This document shows, piece by piece, positions 5,567 through 13,186 of a stretch of 32,248 bases of DNA. Each line of letters begins with the position of its first letter. Positions within the stretch are counted from its first letter, which is position 1. The notes beneath the pieces were generated by a model. It ran no database searches. It was not told the DNA's origin and saw nothing but the letters and a program-made list of their open reading frames with translations. Origin of the DNA: Oscillospiraceae bacterium (GTDB lineage: Bacteria > Bacillota > Clostridia > Oscillospirales > Acutalibacteraceae); the NCBI GenBank assembly GCA_015066015.1, contig SVPE01000021.1:1-32248 (forward strand), given 5' to 3'. The position numbers and the translations under genes were made by a program.

Positions 5567-7279
5567 ATGGGAAAAACGAAAAATACAGTTCCCCAATACG
5601 TATTCAATTTTGGTCAGTCACTTGACAAACACTCTCTTCGGGAAGAGGTAAAGGAACTGATTGAAAAAGGTACCTTTGACAGTAAATCCCTACTGTATGA
5701 GTATCTTCAGGAAATTGTACCCTATGCCGGAGAAAAGCATTACATTTATGTTGTCAATGATAACGGAACATTTGTAAATATACCTTTCAGTCGTGAGGGA
5801 TATATAAATGCTCTTTGTTGCCTTTCTCAATATGAGCTTACCTTATTTATGCATCCTGCATCATTTTCAAACTGGGTTACAGAAAATGATTGCAGAGCCG
5901 CAAGATGCATAATAATTGATATTGACGATATAAATATGTATGCCGATATAACCGACAAGGACACCGCTGTGAGCTTTATAAAAGAAACATATAGCCTTGA
6001 GGATTGGCAGCTTCCAAAATGGATCTCGCTATCCGGAAGAGGGATTCACTTAATATATCCCATAGATGAAATGTATTTCTGGGATCCGACCAAAACCGTG
6101 AAGATAAAATCTGATAAGAACAGTAAGCCCTTAAAGGCATCCTGTCCGCATCGCAGTAAATGCTCTGATGCCAAAGCTTGTACTGACGAAAATGTTTGCA
6201 TTAACCGTCTTATCTACAAAAAATACAACGCCTGTTTAATCCTAAAATTCGATGCCGATTTCAGCGGCAACAACATAAATCATATGTTCCGCAATCCAAC
6301 CAGCTATAACCTTAAGGAGCGTCCCATCAAGGGTAAGCTGTTCAAGGTAAATGAAAATGACAGCACCGATATTCACAGACTCGACTGGGCACTGAGAACA
6401 GATGAAGAGATTCTCGAATACAGACGATCATATTACAAGCGATGTTATGAGAAGAGCCTTATCACCAAAGCGAAAAATGCTCAGCGTAAGCAGGAGTTTC
6501 TTTATTCGTTGGGCGATATGACTCTTGAGGATTTTCTGAAGCAGGATAATATATCCCACGAAGACAGAGTCCTTGCAGAAAAGCTCCTTGAAAAGCAACG
6601 GGAGAAGGAAAAGAAAAGCAAAAAGCCAAAGAAGGATAAAAAGAAAAAGACATCTGCTAAGGCTATAACCGAGGCAGATATTGATGATATATTTGAAAAC
6701 ACGGCTCTGCCCTACAAAAAGCTGAAATACCGCACCAACTTCAAGCCTGAAAACAGATACTGGAATCTTCTGCTTGACCTTCATAACTATCTGATTAGGC
6801 ATAAGGGTATGGTACCCTCAAGAAATTTCTTCTTTTTTGTAATAGCCAACTATCTTAAGAAGCTTGGACATCCCGACTATTATGCTGTCAAATACTGCAG
6901 ACAATACTGTGACAAGTCATATTACAAGGAAATGAAGCAGACCGTTCTTGCTACCTACAAGAATGAAGTTACATATAATTTCACCTATGAATATCTCGCC
7001 TTTGCCCTCGCCTTCAGCGAAGAGGATATCAGAGTCAGCTATTGCAATTTCTCAAAGGAGAGAAAGATGGAAGCCAAGCGTAAGAACAATCAGAAGCAGT
7101 ATGCAAAGACTCTCGAAAAGAAGGGTAAGCTTTCCTTCAAGGAAAAGAGGGCTTTTCAGCTACAGTTCTTAAAAGATAATCCCGACATAACCGATAAGGA
7201 AGCGATGCTTAACCTCGGCATTGGCAGAACAACCTTTTACACATTAAAAAATGAACTGAAAGCAGCTACCACAATTTAA
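5567..7279 (+). CDS. Primase-like (AEP-type) replication protein
   Basis: The 570-residue protein carries features of archaeo-eukaryotic-primase-type plasmid replication proteins: IIIDIDDI (about residues 115-122, catalytic Asp-x-Asp), SGRGIHLIYPI (about 156-166, the sxH-type motif) and MFRNPTSYN (about 240-248). A Cys/His cluster between them, CPHRSKC...C...C (about 193-211), could bind zinc. A Lys-rich linker (about 345-365) leads to a C-terminal region ending in a helix-turn-helix-like segment (DKEAMLNLGIGRTTFYTLKNEL). GGAG overlaps the ATG at 5558, so the ATG at 5567 is the likely start. It probably primes or initiates replication of the excised element. Confidence 0.7.
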   Translation: MGKTKNTVPQYVFNFGQSLDKHSLREEVKELIEKGTFDSKSLLYEYLQEIVPYAGEKHYIYVVNDNGTFVNIPFSREGYINALCCLSQYELTLFMHPASFSNWVTENDCRAARCIIIDIDDINMYADITDKDTAVSFIKETYSLEDWQLPKWISLSGRGIHLIYPIDEMYFWDPTKTVKIKSDKNSKPLKASCPHRSKCSDAKACTDENVCINRLIYKKYNACLILKFDADFSGNNINHMFRNPTSYNLKERPIKGKLFKVNENDSTDIHRLDWALRTDEEILEYRRSYYKRCYEKSLITKAKNAQRKQEFLYSLGDMTLEDFLKQDNISHEDRVLAEKLLEKQREKEKKSKKPKKDKKKKTSAKAITEADIDDIFENTALPYKKLKYRTNFKPENRYWNLLLDLHNYLIRHKGMVPSRNFFFFVIANYLKKLGHPDYYAVKYCRQYCDKSYYKEMKQTVLATYKNEVTYNFTYEYLAFALAFSEEDIRVSYCNFSKERKMEAKRKNNQKQYAKTLEKKGKLSFKEKRAFQLQFLKDNPDITDKEAMLNLGIGRTTFYTLKNELKAATTI

Positions 7280-7298
7280 CGGTAGCTATTTTCAGTTC
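7253..7298 (+). terminator. Long hairpin across the primase stop codon
   Basis: GAACTGAAA (7253-7261) and AGCTACC (7264-7270) pair with GGTAGCT (7281-7287) and TTTCAGTTC (7290-7298): 16 bp with a 2x2 internal loop and a 10-base loop that contains the stop codon. TATTTT lies within the 3' arm rather than after it, so termination is uncertain; it could also stabilise the mRNA 3' end. Confidence 0.5.
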
Positions 7299-7511
7299 AA
7301 AAAATTCAGCTTACTATAGCGTGCTATACGCTACAAATTTAGAAGAAGATATCTCTGCGGAGGTTTGAAATTATGTTTTTGTGTTGATTTTATATACTGA
7401 AATGTATTTACAATGAATCCCTTATTGATACAATAGTGTCGGAAAAGGTATTGTTAATTTTATAGCTATATGTTAAACTAGCTATAATTCACATAGAAGA
7501 GGTGATTAATT

Positions 7512-8528
7512 ATGAAATTATTTGACGATTTTGAGGTTGTAAAATTCCCCGAAGAGAATATGCTCTTTGTAACTCATAACGGCTATCTTTATTATTTTTA
7601 CAAATCCGGTCACAAATATTGGGAAAGATATAGCAATGCCGGAAATGACCATATTACAACTGAAAATTATCAGGATGTTTCCGCAGAAGAACTGACCGTT
7701 GCTACGCAAGGTGTATTCCCTCAGAAGGAAACTGATTTTTTAAGATTATGCGATCCCTCACAGTTAAGAGGCTATCATCTGTTATGTCTTCTAAAAGAAG
7801 ATTATGTTGATTATATGTCTGATTATACTACCTATCATACAGCCAGAATTTTTATAGCCGAATCAGACATACCTTATAAATCATATGAGCGATTAAAAAT
7901 TCTTTTGGATAATGCAGTCGCAAATCACACGGACAATCAGCAACTTATAAATGAAATTAAAGCGCTTTCATTCGATATAATAGGAAGAGATATTTACAAG
8001 GAAGAGATAGGCATAGTAGACGGTCACGATTCCACATCATACTTCTGGATTATGCCTGTAAGAGTAATCGATTATTCAAACACAAACGAAATTGATAACG
8101 TTGCAGAAATGCGAAGCGCAGAGATTTCGATTGAGGAAAATGATGTTGACCAGTACCTTATACCATTTCTTCACAAATATTATGACGATGAGCTTGAAGC
8201 AAACAAAAGCCGATTAGAATATCATTGGGTTGACGACAATGGTGAAGAACATTCAAAATATATAAGTGGCTTTGAATGGTGGCTTACATATAATTTTTTC
8301 ACCTTCGATTCAATTACAGCAATGTTAAGAGATATCACTGATACGATTGATGCCTTAACTAACGGAAGAGAAACAGAATACACCCAAAAGTTGAAAGCCA
8401 AAGGTGTCAACGATAGCGAAACAGAACTCATTATTGATTTTTACCAACGTTTCATCTACCGTATGGAATATATGATGAAGGTTGGTAAAGAAAGAGGCTA
8501 TAACTTAATATCCTTTATGGGTCCATGA
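7512..8528 (+). CDS. Protein of unknown function (338 aa)
   Basis: I do not recognise a family. The protein is soluble-looking and rich in Asp, Glu and Tyr, with an N-terminal beta-rich segment (YLYYFYKSGHKYWERY), a middle helical region, and an aromatic C-terminal part (FEWWLTYNFFTFDS, then ITAMLRDITDTIDALTNG) ending NLISFMGP. GAGGTGA lies 7 bases before the ATG. Upstream are a possible promoter (TTGTTA, 17 bp, TAAACT) and an ATAGCT/AGCTAT inverted repeat. It is followed 66 bp later by the DUF3791-like gene, with a terminator after that, so the two likely form one unit. Confidence 0.7.
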   Translation: MKLFDDFEVVKFPEENMLFVTHNGYLYYFYKSGHKYWERYSNAGNDHITTENYQDVSAEELTVATQGVFPQKETDFLRLCDPSQLRGYHLLCLLKEDYVDYMSDYTTYHTARIFIAESDIPYKSYERLKILLDNAVANHTDNQQLINEIKALSFDIIGRDIYKEEIGIVDGHDSTSYFWIMPVRVIDYSNTNEIDNVAEMRSAEISIEENDVDQYLIPFLHKYYDDELEANKSRLEYHWVDDNGEEHSKYISGFEWWLTYNFFTFDSITAMLRDITDTIDALTNGRETEYTQKLKAKGVNDSETELIIDFYQRFIYRMEYMMKVGKERGYNLISFMGP

Positions 8529-8594
8529 AAAATGATGCAAACGGATAAATATAACATATGTCATACTTAATTTAACGAAAGACAGGTGACTTAT

Positions 8595-8798
8595 ATGAGC
8601 AGAGAAATGCAATTCTTTATGTTTCTGATAGAACGTTACGCAGAATACAAAAACACCACCGCAGGAGATATTCTTACCCTTTGGGATGATCTTGATATTA
8701 CCAACAGAATTTATAATCTTTATAATCTGTACAGCACCGAAGCGATAGAAAATGCTTTTGCTGATATTGACAGAATGACAGAAGAAGCACAGAAGTAA
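8595..8798 (+). CDS. DUF3791-like small protein (67 aa)
   Basis: The sequence MSREMQFFMFLIERYAEYKN...DILTLWDDLDITNRIYNLY...ENAFADIDRM resembles the DUF3791 family: a short helical protein with an N-terminal FFxFLxExYA block and a C-terminal ENAFxDID block. DUF3791 proteins often accompany DUF3990-type partners on mobile elements; none is visible here. AGGTGA six bases upstream supports the ATG at 8595 rather than the in-frame GTG at 8586, which overlaps that site. A strong terminator follows at once. Confidence 0.65.
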   Translation: MSREMQFFMFLIERYAEYKNTTAGDILTLWDDLDITNRIYNLYNLYSTEAIENAFADIDRMTEEAQK

Positions 8799-8803
8799 AC
8801 TCT

Positions 8804-8835
8804 ACTACCGGGAATATCCCCGGTAGTATTTTTTT
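8804..8835 (+). terminator. Terminator after the DUF3791-like gene
   Basis: ACTACCGGG (8804-8812) pairs with CCCGGTAGT (8819-8827), 9 bp with a 6-base loop, followed by ATTTTTTT. It lies 3 bp from the end of the convergent recombinase gene. Confidence 0.9.
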
Positions 8836-8837
8836 AC

Positions 8838-9791
8838 TTAAACAATGATGTAATTTTCGTATGCCACGTTTAAGCGATAGTGTGAGAGTCGAAAAACACT
8901 GGTGCTTAATAACGCTAGTCTGTTCACTTTAATCGGTCTTCCATTCTGAAGTGCCCTTCGTCTTGTGCTTCCCCTTGCAATATACCAGCCTTCAAGATTT
9001 TTAGGGTTAAGATATTTAGGCTTACCCGTTCTTTTATCTATGTTATATTTATTCCAACGCCTGATTATTTCCTCTCTTAACTGCTCCTCATAACCGGGCT
9101 CATTGAGAATTCTCTCAAGCTGTGCCTCATAATATTTCTGTGCTGACCTTGCTCTAAGCAGATGAAGATTAAGGTCGTTATCAAGTTCCTTTTCCGTGAA
9201 TATAGGTTCATCGGGTGCTTTGTTCTCAAAGTAAGGCTTAACGATTTTAAAGTCCTCATCACTCAATCGCTGATATTGAAGCTTTCTCCCCTTACCTACC
9301 ACCCTTAAGCAAGGATACCCGGATTCGTCATAAGTAAGTGAGCTACCTCGAAGAGATTTAAGTTCTGCTCTTCTGAGACCTGCTGCCATCTGAAAATCAA
9401 CAAGCCTTTTATATGTAACATCATTAAGATCCTGATTCACACGATTAAGCACATTCAGCCTGCCTCTTGTAAATTCTCCTGTGCGACGTATCGGCTTGTC
9501 AATTTCTGACATCGGCAAATTATAGGTGGAACATATAGAAGCGATATAGGTATGAATGGTGCTGGCCGTGTAGCCTTGCTCCTGAAGATAATTGCAATAA
9601 TCCTGTATATGCTCCTTACAGGAGTCAAAATCTCTGCAGTCATATTTTTCTCTGCAGAACTTAATAAACCGCTTGGTGTTCCTTATATAATTCTTTCTTG
9701 AAAGGTCATGAGGTGTTTTTTCATTCTGAATCGATATTACCTCAGCCATAATCTTATTTGTGACGCTCTGACGGCGTTTTTTCTTTGCCAT
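8838..9791 (-). CDS. Divergent tyrosine recombinase/integrase
   Basis: The 317-residue protein has an N-terminal SAM-like core-binding domain (about residues 28-95) and a divergent catalytic domain. The expected residues can be placed: AGLRRAEL (Arg140/141), GKGRK (Lys about 168-170), HLLR (His210, Arg213), and SHYRLNVAYENYI with His304 and Tyr314 ten residues apart, as in ordinary tyrosine recombinases. An extra segment of about 80 residues between HxxR and the final His-Tyr is unusual. GAGGAGGGG supports the start. It lies convergent to the DUF3791 unit and has a long leader (9792-10034). It may be the element's second recombinase or a relic of another insertion. Confidence 0.8.
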   Translation of the reverse strand: MAKKKRRQSVTNKIMAEVISIQNEKTPHDLSRKNYIRNTKRFIKFCREKYDCRDFDSCKEHIQDYCNYLQEQGYTASTIHTYIASICSTYNLPMSEIDKPIRRTGEFTRGRLNVLNRVNQDLNDVTYKRLVDFQMAAGLRRAELKSLRGSSLTYDESGYPCLRVVGKGRKLQYQRLSDEDFKIVKPYFENKAPDEPIFTEKELDNDLNLHLLRARSAQKYYEAQLERILNEPGYEEQLREEIIRRWNKYNIDKRTGKPKYLNPKNLEGWYIARGSTRRRALQNGRPIKVNRLALLSTSVFRLSHYRLNVAYENYIIV

Positions 9792-10034
9792 ATTGTTCCC
9801 CTCCTCTTTAAAATAATATAGCTAAACTGTCAAAGGCTGCTATTTCCTGATGCGTTTGCATCGCCCAGCTGGCAGACATCACAGGGTGACAATCCTGCGA
9901 TCGTCGGGGTTTCCTTTTCTTTCAACGCCGAATGCGTTTATGCTGTTACTGTTATCTTCCTCATTAGTTTTATCCTTTCCTCTTAGTTTCTTTTCTTAAT
10001 ATTAATATGTAATTTCACAAAGGCTGATAAACGG
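9792..10034 (-). other. Leader region upstream of the divergent recombinase (no intact gene)
   Basis: No convincing intact gene. On the minus strand a reading frame starts at 9964 behind GAGGAAAGG, reads MRKITVTA, stops at 9938, then stays open as THSALKEKETPTIAG...CQLGDANASGNSSL to 9830, ending 38 bases before the recombinase start. Small hairpins (GATGC/GCATC, CAGG/CCTG) occur in the same stretch. It may be a broken small gene, a leader peptide with attenuation, or a recombinase recognition region. ATTACATATTAATATT near 10000 weakly resembles the repeated promoter core. Confidence 0.4.
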
Positions 10035-10064
10035 AAAAAGAGCCCTCCCGAAGGAGAGCTCTTT
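10035..10064 (-). terminator. Terminator of small RNA 1
   Basis: Eleven paired bases with one mismatch around a CGAA (UUCG on the minus strand) tetraloop; five T's follow on the minus strand, only three on the plus strand. Confidence 0.75.
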
Positions 10065-10150
10065 CTTCAAATTGACGTAGGAGTTAATTATTTAGTTCAA
10101 CAAAAGATAAAAGGTAGTTCAAATCAATTATGAGCACCAATCGTGTTGTC
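10035..10150 (-). ncRNA. Putative small RNA 1 (about 116 nt)
   Basis: Promoter module copy C ends in TATTAT (10162-10157), giving a start near 10150. A minus-strand terminator closes the unit: AAAGAGC/GCTCTTT and CTCC/GGAG around a UUCG loop, followed by TTTTT (10039-10035). The unit matches the one at 13847-13963 in length, order and several blocks: CATAATYGA, GAACTMCTTTTATC, AACTCC and the terminator arms. The CU-rich centre could pair with Shine-Dalgarno sequences. No open frame of note lies on the minus strand. Alternatively it is only an attenuated leader for the recombinase 240 bases further on. Confidence 0.5.
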
Positions 10151-10155
10151 ATCTT

Positions 10156-10203
10156 AATAATAGTATGAAAGATGGGAACTATAGATAATCGAAAAAATGA
10201 AAA
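10156..10203 (-). promoter_or_regulatory. Repeated promoter module, copy C
   Basis: Minus strand: TTTTCATTTTTTC, 17 bases, then ATCTTTCATACTATTAT. The core differs from the consensus at one base. It drives the 116-nt small RNA and possibly, by read-through, the recombinase. Confidence 0.55.
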
Positions 10204-10294
10204 TTACGAGGTTGTAACTTTACATTATAAATATATATAAAACAAAAGTCTACACATATATTGTAAATAATTTGTAAACAATAGCGAGAAACAC
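10204..10294. other. AT-rich spacer without visible feature
   Basis: Very AT-rich stretch (TAAATATATATAAAAC-like) between the small-RNA promoter and the structured-RNA promoter. I see no gene here. TTGTAAAT/TTGTAAAC near 10260-10280 is a weak direct repeat. Confidence 0.4.
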
Positions 10295-10322
10295 TTGATT
10301 TTTAGAAAATTATGGGTATAAT
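10295..10322 (+). promoter_or_regulatory. Promoter of the structured RNA
   Basis: TTGATT (10295-10300), 16-bp spacer, TATAAT (10317-10322); start predicted near 10329. Confidence 0.7.
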
Positions 10323-10328
10323 GCTAGT

Positions 10329-10565
10329 ATAGGACAAGTCCACAGTTGGGATCCGGAGCCCAACCTTCCTTAAGGAATCAAAATTGAATAGAGTGTCAGG
10401 AAGAGAAAATCTTACCTTCTCCCCTCCCGACACCACAATGAGGACCAAGGGATGACGATCCCTTGAACACATGCTGAACTACTCGTTCACCAGCAGACCT
10501 GAGCTTACGAAGCTTACCTCCCCTGAAGAGAATAACTCTTCAGGGGGGAGTAAGCTTCTTTTTTT
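10329..10565 (+). ncRNA. Structured non-coding RNA upstream of xis/int, class unassigned
   Basis: A good promoter at one end and a strong terminator at the other bound about 237 nt with no open frame but dense secondary structure: GTTGGG/CCCAAC (10345-10364); GTGTC/GACAC closing an arm with GGA/TCC and GAGAA/TTCTC (10393-10433); CAAGGGAT/ATCCCTTG with a GACG loop (10446-10465); a weaker CTGAAC/GTTC-CAG arm; and the terminator. Part of the terminator's 5' arm (GCTTAC) is present twice in a row, so an alternative pairing is possible, as in an attenuator. It is no 6S RNA, tmRNA, RNase P or T-box that I can recognise. It may regulate xis/int or act in trans. Confidence 0.6.
10509..10565 (+). terminator. 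Very long terminator hairpin of the structured RNA
   Basis: Left arm 10509-10530 and right arm 10536-10558 pair over about 22 bp with one bulge and an AATAA loop, followed by seven T's. Stem begins GAAGCTTAC and ends CCTGAAGAG. Confidence 0.9.
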
Positions 10566-10760
10566 GTCCCCAAAAATCAAGCTCAACAAAAAATACAAAG
10601 CTCAGATTCGTTGTGATATGCTTTAATCACAACAGAGGGATCCCCACAAAAAAACAAATTATCACACTAACTGAACTTACATATTATTAATACAGGAATC
10701 ACGACAGGAGAAAACTCTGCAGCCTGAACAAAACAATAATAAAGAAAGGAGAAAAGAATA
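10566..10760 (+). other. Leader upstream of xis
   Basis: No gene seen. It contains one hairpin, GTTGTGAT/ATCACAAC (about 10610-10633), and ends in AAAGGAGAAAAGAATA before the xis start. No sigma-A promoter stands out, so xis may depend on read-through of the strong terminator just upstream or on a weak promoter here. Confidence 0.4.
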
Positions 10761-10961
10761 ATGGAGAAAACAGTACCCACCTGGAAGAAGTACACACTTT
10801 CGGTTGAAGAGGCTTCCGATTACTTCAACATCGGAGTAAACAAAATCCGAGCACTCATCAGCGAAAACGAAGACGCTGATTACATCCTCTGGAAGAACAG
10901 CCGTCCAAGCATCAAGCGAATCAAGTTTGAGCATTACATCGACAGCATCAATGTAATTTAA
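10761..10961 (+). CDS. xis: Excisionase, Tn916 Xis-like
   Basis: This 66-residue protein has the form of Tn916-type Xis: W-K-K-Y-T-L-S-V-E-E-A-S-D-Y-F-N-I-G near the N-terminus (winged-helix DNA-binding segment), then NKIRALISENEDADYI and a basic end SIKRIKFEHYIDSINVI. It binds near the element ends and directs the integrase towards excision. AAGGAG lies 8-9 bases before the ATG. It is directly upstream of int with an 8-bp hairpin between them, the usual xis-int order. Confidence 0.9.
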   Translation: MEKTVPTWKKYTLSVEEASDYFNIGVNKIRALISENEDADYILWKNSRPSIKRIKFEHYIDSINVI

Positions 10962-10974
10962 GTAATAACAAACG

Positions 10975-11002
10975 CTGCAGTGTCTCACCGAAGGCACTGC
11001 AG
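10975..11002 (+). promoter_or_regulatory. Hairpin between xis and int
   Basis: CTGCAGTG (10975-10982) pairs with CACTGCAG (10995-11002), with a 12-base loop. No T-run follows, so it is more likely a processing or stability element adjusting Int relative to Xis than a terminator. Confidence 0.5.
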
Positions 11003-11044
11003 ACGATAAAGATAAAACAAAAAATCAGAAAGGAACCATTAATA

Positions 11045-12328
11045 ATGAAAGATAACACAAATACAACAAATGTAACAAGAAGAAGCGACAAGGACATAAA
11101 GGGCAGAAAGCTCACAAAGGGTGAATCTCAGAGAGCCGACGGTAGATATGAATACAGATACACCGATTCAAACGGTGTAAGACACAGTGTTTACAGCTGG
11201 AAGCTCTATCCCACTGATCCCGCACCAAAGGGAAAGAAGAAGGGTCTTTCATTGAAGGAGCTTGAAAATCAGATTAAGAAGGACAAAATTGACGGTATAA
11301 CAGCAACAAACATTACCGTTGACGACCTCTGGTATAAATTCCTCATCTCAAAAAGCAAGCTGAGGGACTCAACCCGAAACGGTTATATCTACACATATAA
11401 CAAGTACATCAAGCCGAAGTTCGGAAATGTAAAGATAACCGATGTGAAATACAGTAACATCCTTTCCTTCTACAATTACCTGCTTGTTGAGGTAGGAATG
11501 GAGGTAACCACCATTCAGATAGTTCAGAACATACTTCATCCGATGTTCAACATCGCTGTGAAGGATCAGATTATAAGACTGAACCCGACAACAGATGCGA
11601 TGAAGGAGCTCAAAAAGACCTGCAATTACGAAAAGAAAAAGATCCACGCTCTTTCACAGGAGGAGCAGGATGCATTCTTTGACTATGTCAGCAAATCAGA
11701 TACATACAGACACTGGCTTGACCTTTTCATCGTGATGATAGGCACAGGCTGCAGAATAGGCGAAATCCTCGGACTCAGATTCAAGGATATCAATTTCAGC
11801 AAAAACATGATCAGCATCAACCACTCCCTCGGCTACAGGCCCCAGGAGGACGGAACGTGTCAGCACAGAATTTCAACGCCGAAAACAAAAAGCGGAACAA
11901 GAGAAATTCCGATGCTCCCCGAAGTACGAGAGGCTCTCATCCGAGCAAAGGAAGAACAGAAGAAAAACGGCAGATGCAAGAGCGTCGTGGACGGATATTC
12001 GGGCTTTGTATTTATGAACAGAGACCGAAACGTATTGATGGTCGCAAGTGTAAACAAGGCCATCGGGAGAATAGTAAACGAATATAACAGTAAAGCATTA
12101 TCCGACAAATCAATAAAGGATCCCACTATCCTACCCCACTTCTCGGCGCACTGTATGCGTCACACATTCTGCACAAGACTCTTCGAAAAGACACAGGACT
12201 TCAAAGCAATACAGGAATTGATGGGTCACGCTGACGTACAGACAACAATGAACATCTACGATGAGGTGTTCCCGAACAGAAAAAATACGGCAATCACAAA
12301 TCTTGCCGGAATGATAAAAATTAATTAA
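11045..12328 (+). CDS. int: Tyrosine integrase, Tn916 family
   Basis: The 427-residue protein has an N-terminal arm-binding region of Tn916 Int type (about residues 20-60, RADGRYEYRYTDSNGVRHSV), a core-binding domain (about 90-185) and a complete catalytic domain: Arg237 in GTGCRIGE, the Lys-containing hairpin STPKTKSGTREIP (about 277-289), His369 and Arg372 in HCMRH, His395 in MGHADVQ and nucleophile Tyr405 in NIYDEVF. It should carry out integration and, with Xis, excision. It reads towards the predicted right end at lysS. The start at 11045 has AAAGGAA upstream. The only integrase here with all canonical motifs. Confidence 0.95.
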   Translation: MKDNTNTTNVTRRSDKDIKGRKLTKGESQRADGRYEYRYTDSNGVRHSVYSWKLYPTDPAPKGKKKGLSLKELENQIKKDKIDGITATNITVDDLWYKFLISKSKLRDSTRNGYIYTYNKYIKPKFGNVKITDVKYSNILSFYNYLLVEVGMEVTTIQIVQNILHPMFNIAVKDQIIRLNPTTDAMKELKKTCNYEKKKIHALSQEEQDAFFDYVSKSDTYRHWLDLFIVMIGTGCRIGEILGLRFKDINFSKNMISINHSLGYRPQEDGTCQHRISTPKTKSGTREIPMLPEVREALIRAKEEQKKNGRCKSVVDGYSGFVFMNRDRNVLMVASVNKAIGRIVNEYNSKALSDKSIKDPTILPHFSAHCMRHTFCTRLFEKTQDFKAIQELMGHADVQTTMNIYDEVFPNRKNTAITNLAGMIKIN

Positions 12329-12348
12329 TAGAAACGAGGTACAAAACA

Positions 12349-12708
12349 ATGATCAAAAACAGTAAAAATCAAAACGAAACGGATGTAATCTTCGAGGGAC
12401 TCAGGACCCTCGAAGCCATCCTCAGCACAGTAAAGGATGCGGTAAAGATAATCAAGCAATATGAGAACAAAGCTCTCAGACTGAGTCTCAAAAATTACAA
12501 CGCAATTAAAAACAACCTTTACTTTATGACCATGTCTTACAACAAGATATGTGATGACACCGAGAAGCTTGCTAGGGTTCTTATGGTCATCGGGGAAATC
12601 CCTGAAAAGAAATTCAAGGCAGCAATAGAAATGGTTGATACCAAAAGACAAGCTTATCTGGCCTTCAAAAGAAGTCAGCCTGATTACATAAAAAAATTAA
12701 TGGCTTAA
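12349..12708 (+). CDS. Helical protein of unknown function (119 aa)
   Basis: Unrecognised. It is predicted mostly helical: EGLRTLEAILSTVKDAVKIIKQYENKALRLSLKNY, then a run ending in AYLAFKRSQPDYIKKLMA. It is mildly basic, unlike the two acidic proteins downstream. It starts 20 bases after int with GAGGT upstream, so it is probably co-transcribed with int. No membrane segment. A small DNA- or protein-binding accessory factor is possible but unsupported. Confidence 0.65.
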   Translation: MIKNSKNQNETDVIFEGLRTLEAILSTVKDAVKIIKQYENKALRLSLKNYNAIKNNLYFMTMSYNKICDDTEKLARVLMVIGEIPEKKFKAAIEMVDTKRQAYLAFKRSQPDYIKKLMA

Positions 12709-12769
12709 AGCAGAAAGGAAAATCAATATAAAAAATACAAATAATAACAAAAAAATCGAGGTAAAAATT

Positions 12770-13186
12770 ATGTGCAACCCAAATGATGTCTTCAACGAAG
12801 AAAACAATACGAAAGAAGAAGTAGCTGAGATCAATGGAAACGAAACACTTAATTTAGATGAAATGCTTGAGGAAATTGAAGAATTTGCTGAGGAAACGGC
12901 TTTTTACTCACATTTTGCTATAGCGAAAAAAATATATGCAGATGAAGAAGCGAGGAACGAATTCAGTCAGGTCGTGGCAAACTCATATTATGCAGTTGAA
13001 GAATATTTAGATGAGTACAAGGGACTCAGCTCTTGTATATATGCTTGTCTGCAAATTGCCGAAGCACCTGAAGATGTGTTCAGCGATTATCTTGACAGAT
13101 TGAAAGCAATTAAAAATAACCTTATAAAATCAAAAGAAATGCTTGCCTTTATGGCTGACGAAATGGAGGTAGAATTAAATGTATAA
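12770..13186 (+). CDS. Strongly acidic protein (138 aa)
   Basis: No family recognised. I count 33 Asp/Glu against 10 Lys/Arg, net about -23. The N-terminus (DVFNEENNTKEEVAE...LDEMLEEIEEFAEETAF) is an acidic helix; the rest looks helical with several Tyr and Ala. It shares an FNEEN start motif with the next protein, which it overlaps by 8 bases. Charge, size and location beside the integrase would fit a DNA-mimic such as an anti-restriction protein, but this is inference without a homologue. Confidence 0.65.
   Translation: MCNPNDVFNEENNTKEEVAEINGNETLNLDEMLEEIEEFAEETAFYSHFAIAKKIYADEEARNEFSQVVANSYYAVEEYLDEYKGLSSCIYACLQIAEAPEDVFSDYLDRLKAIKNNLIKSKEMLAFMADEMEVELNV

Noticed and set aside
9830-9964. 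Minus-strand frame MRKITVTA-stop-THSALKEKETPTIAG... as a gene
   Set aside because: An in-frame TAA at 9938-9940 and lack of a good internal start; kept only as a leader or broken frame.
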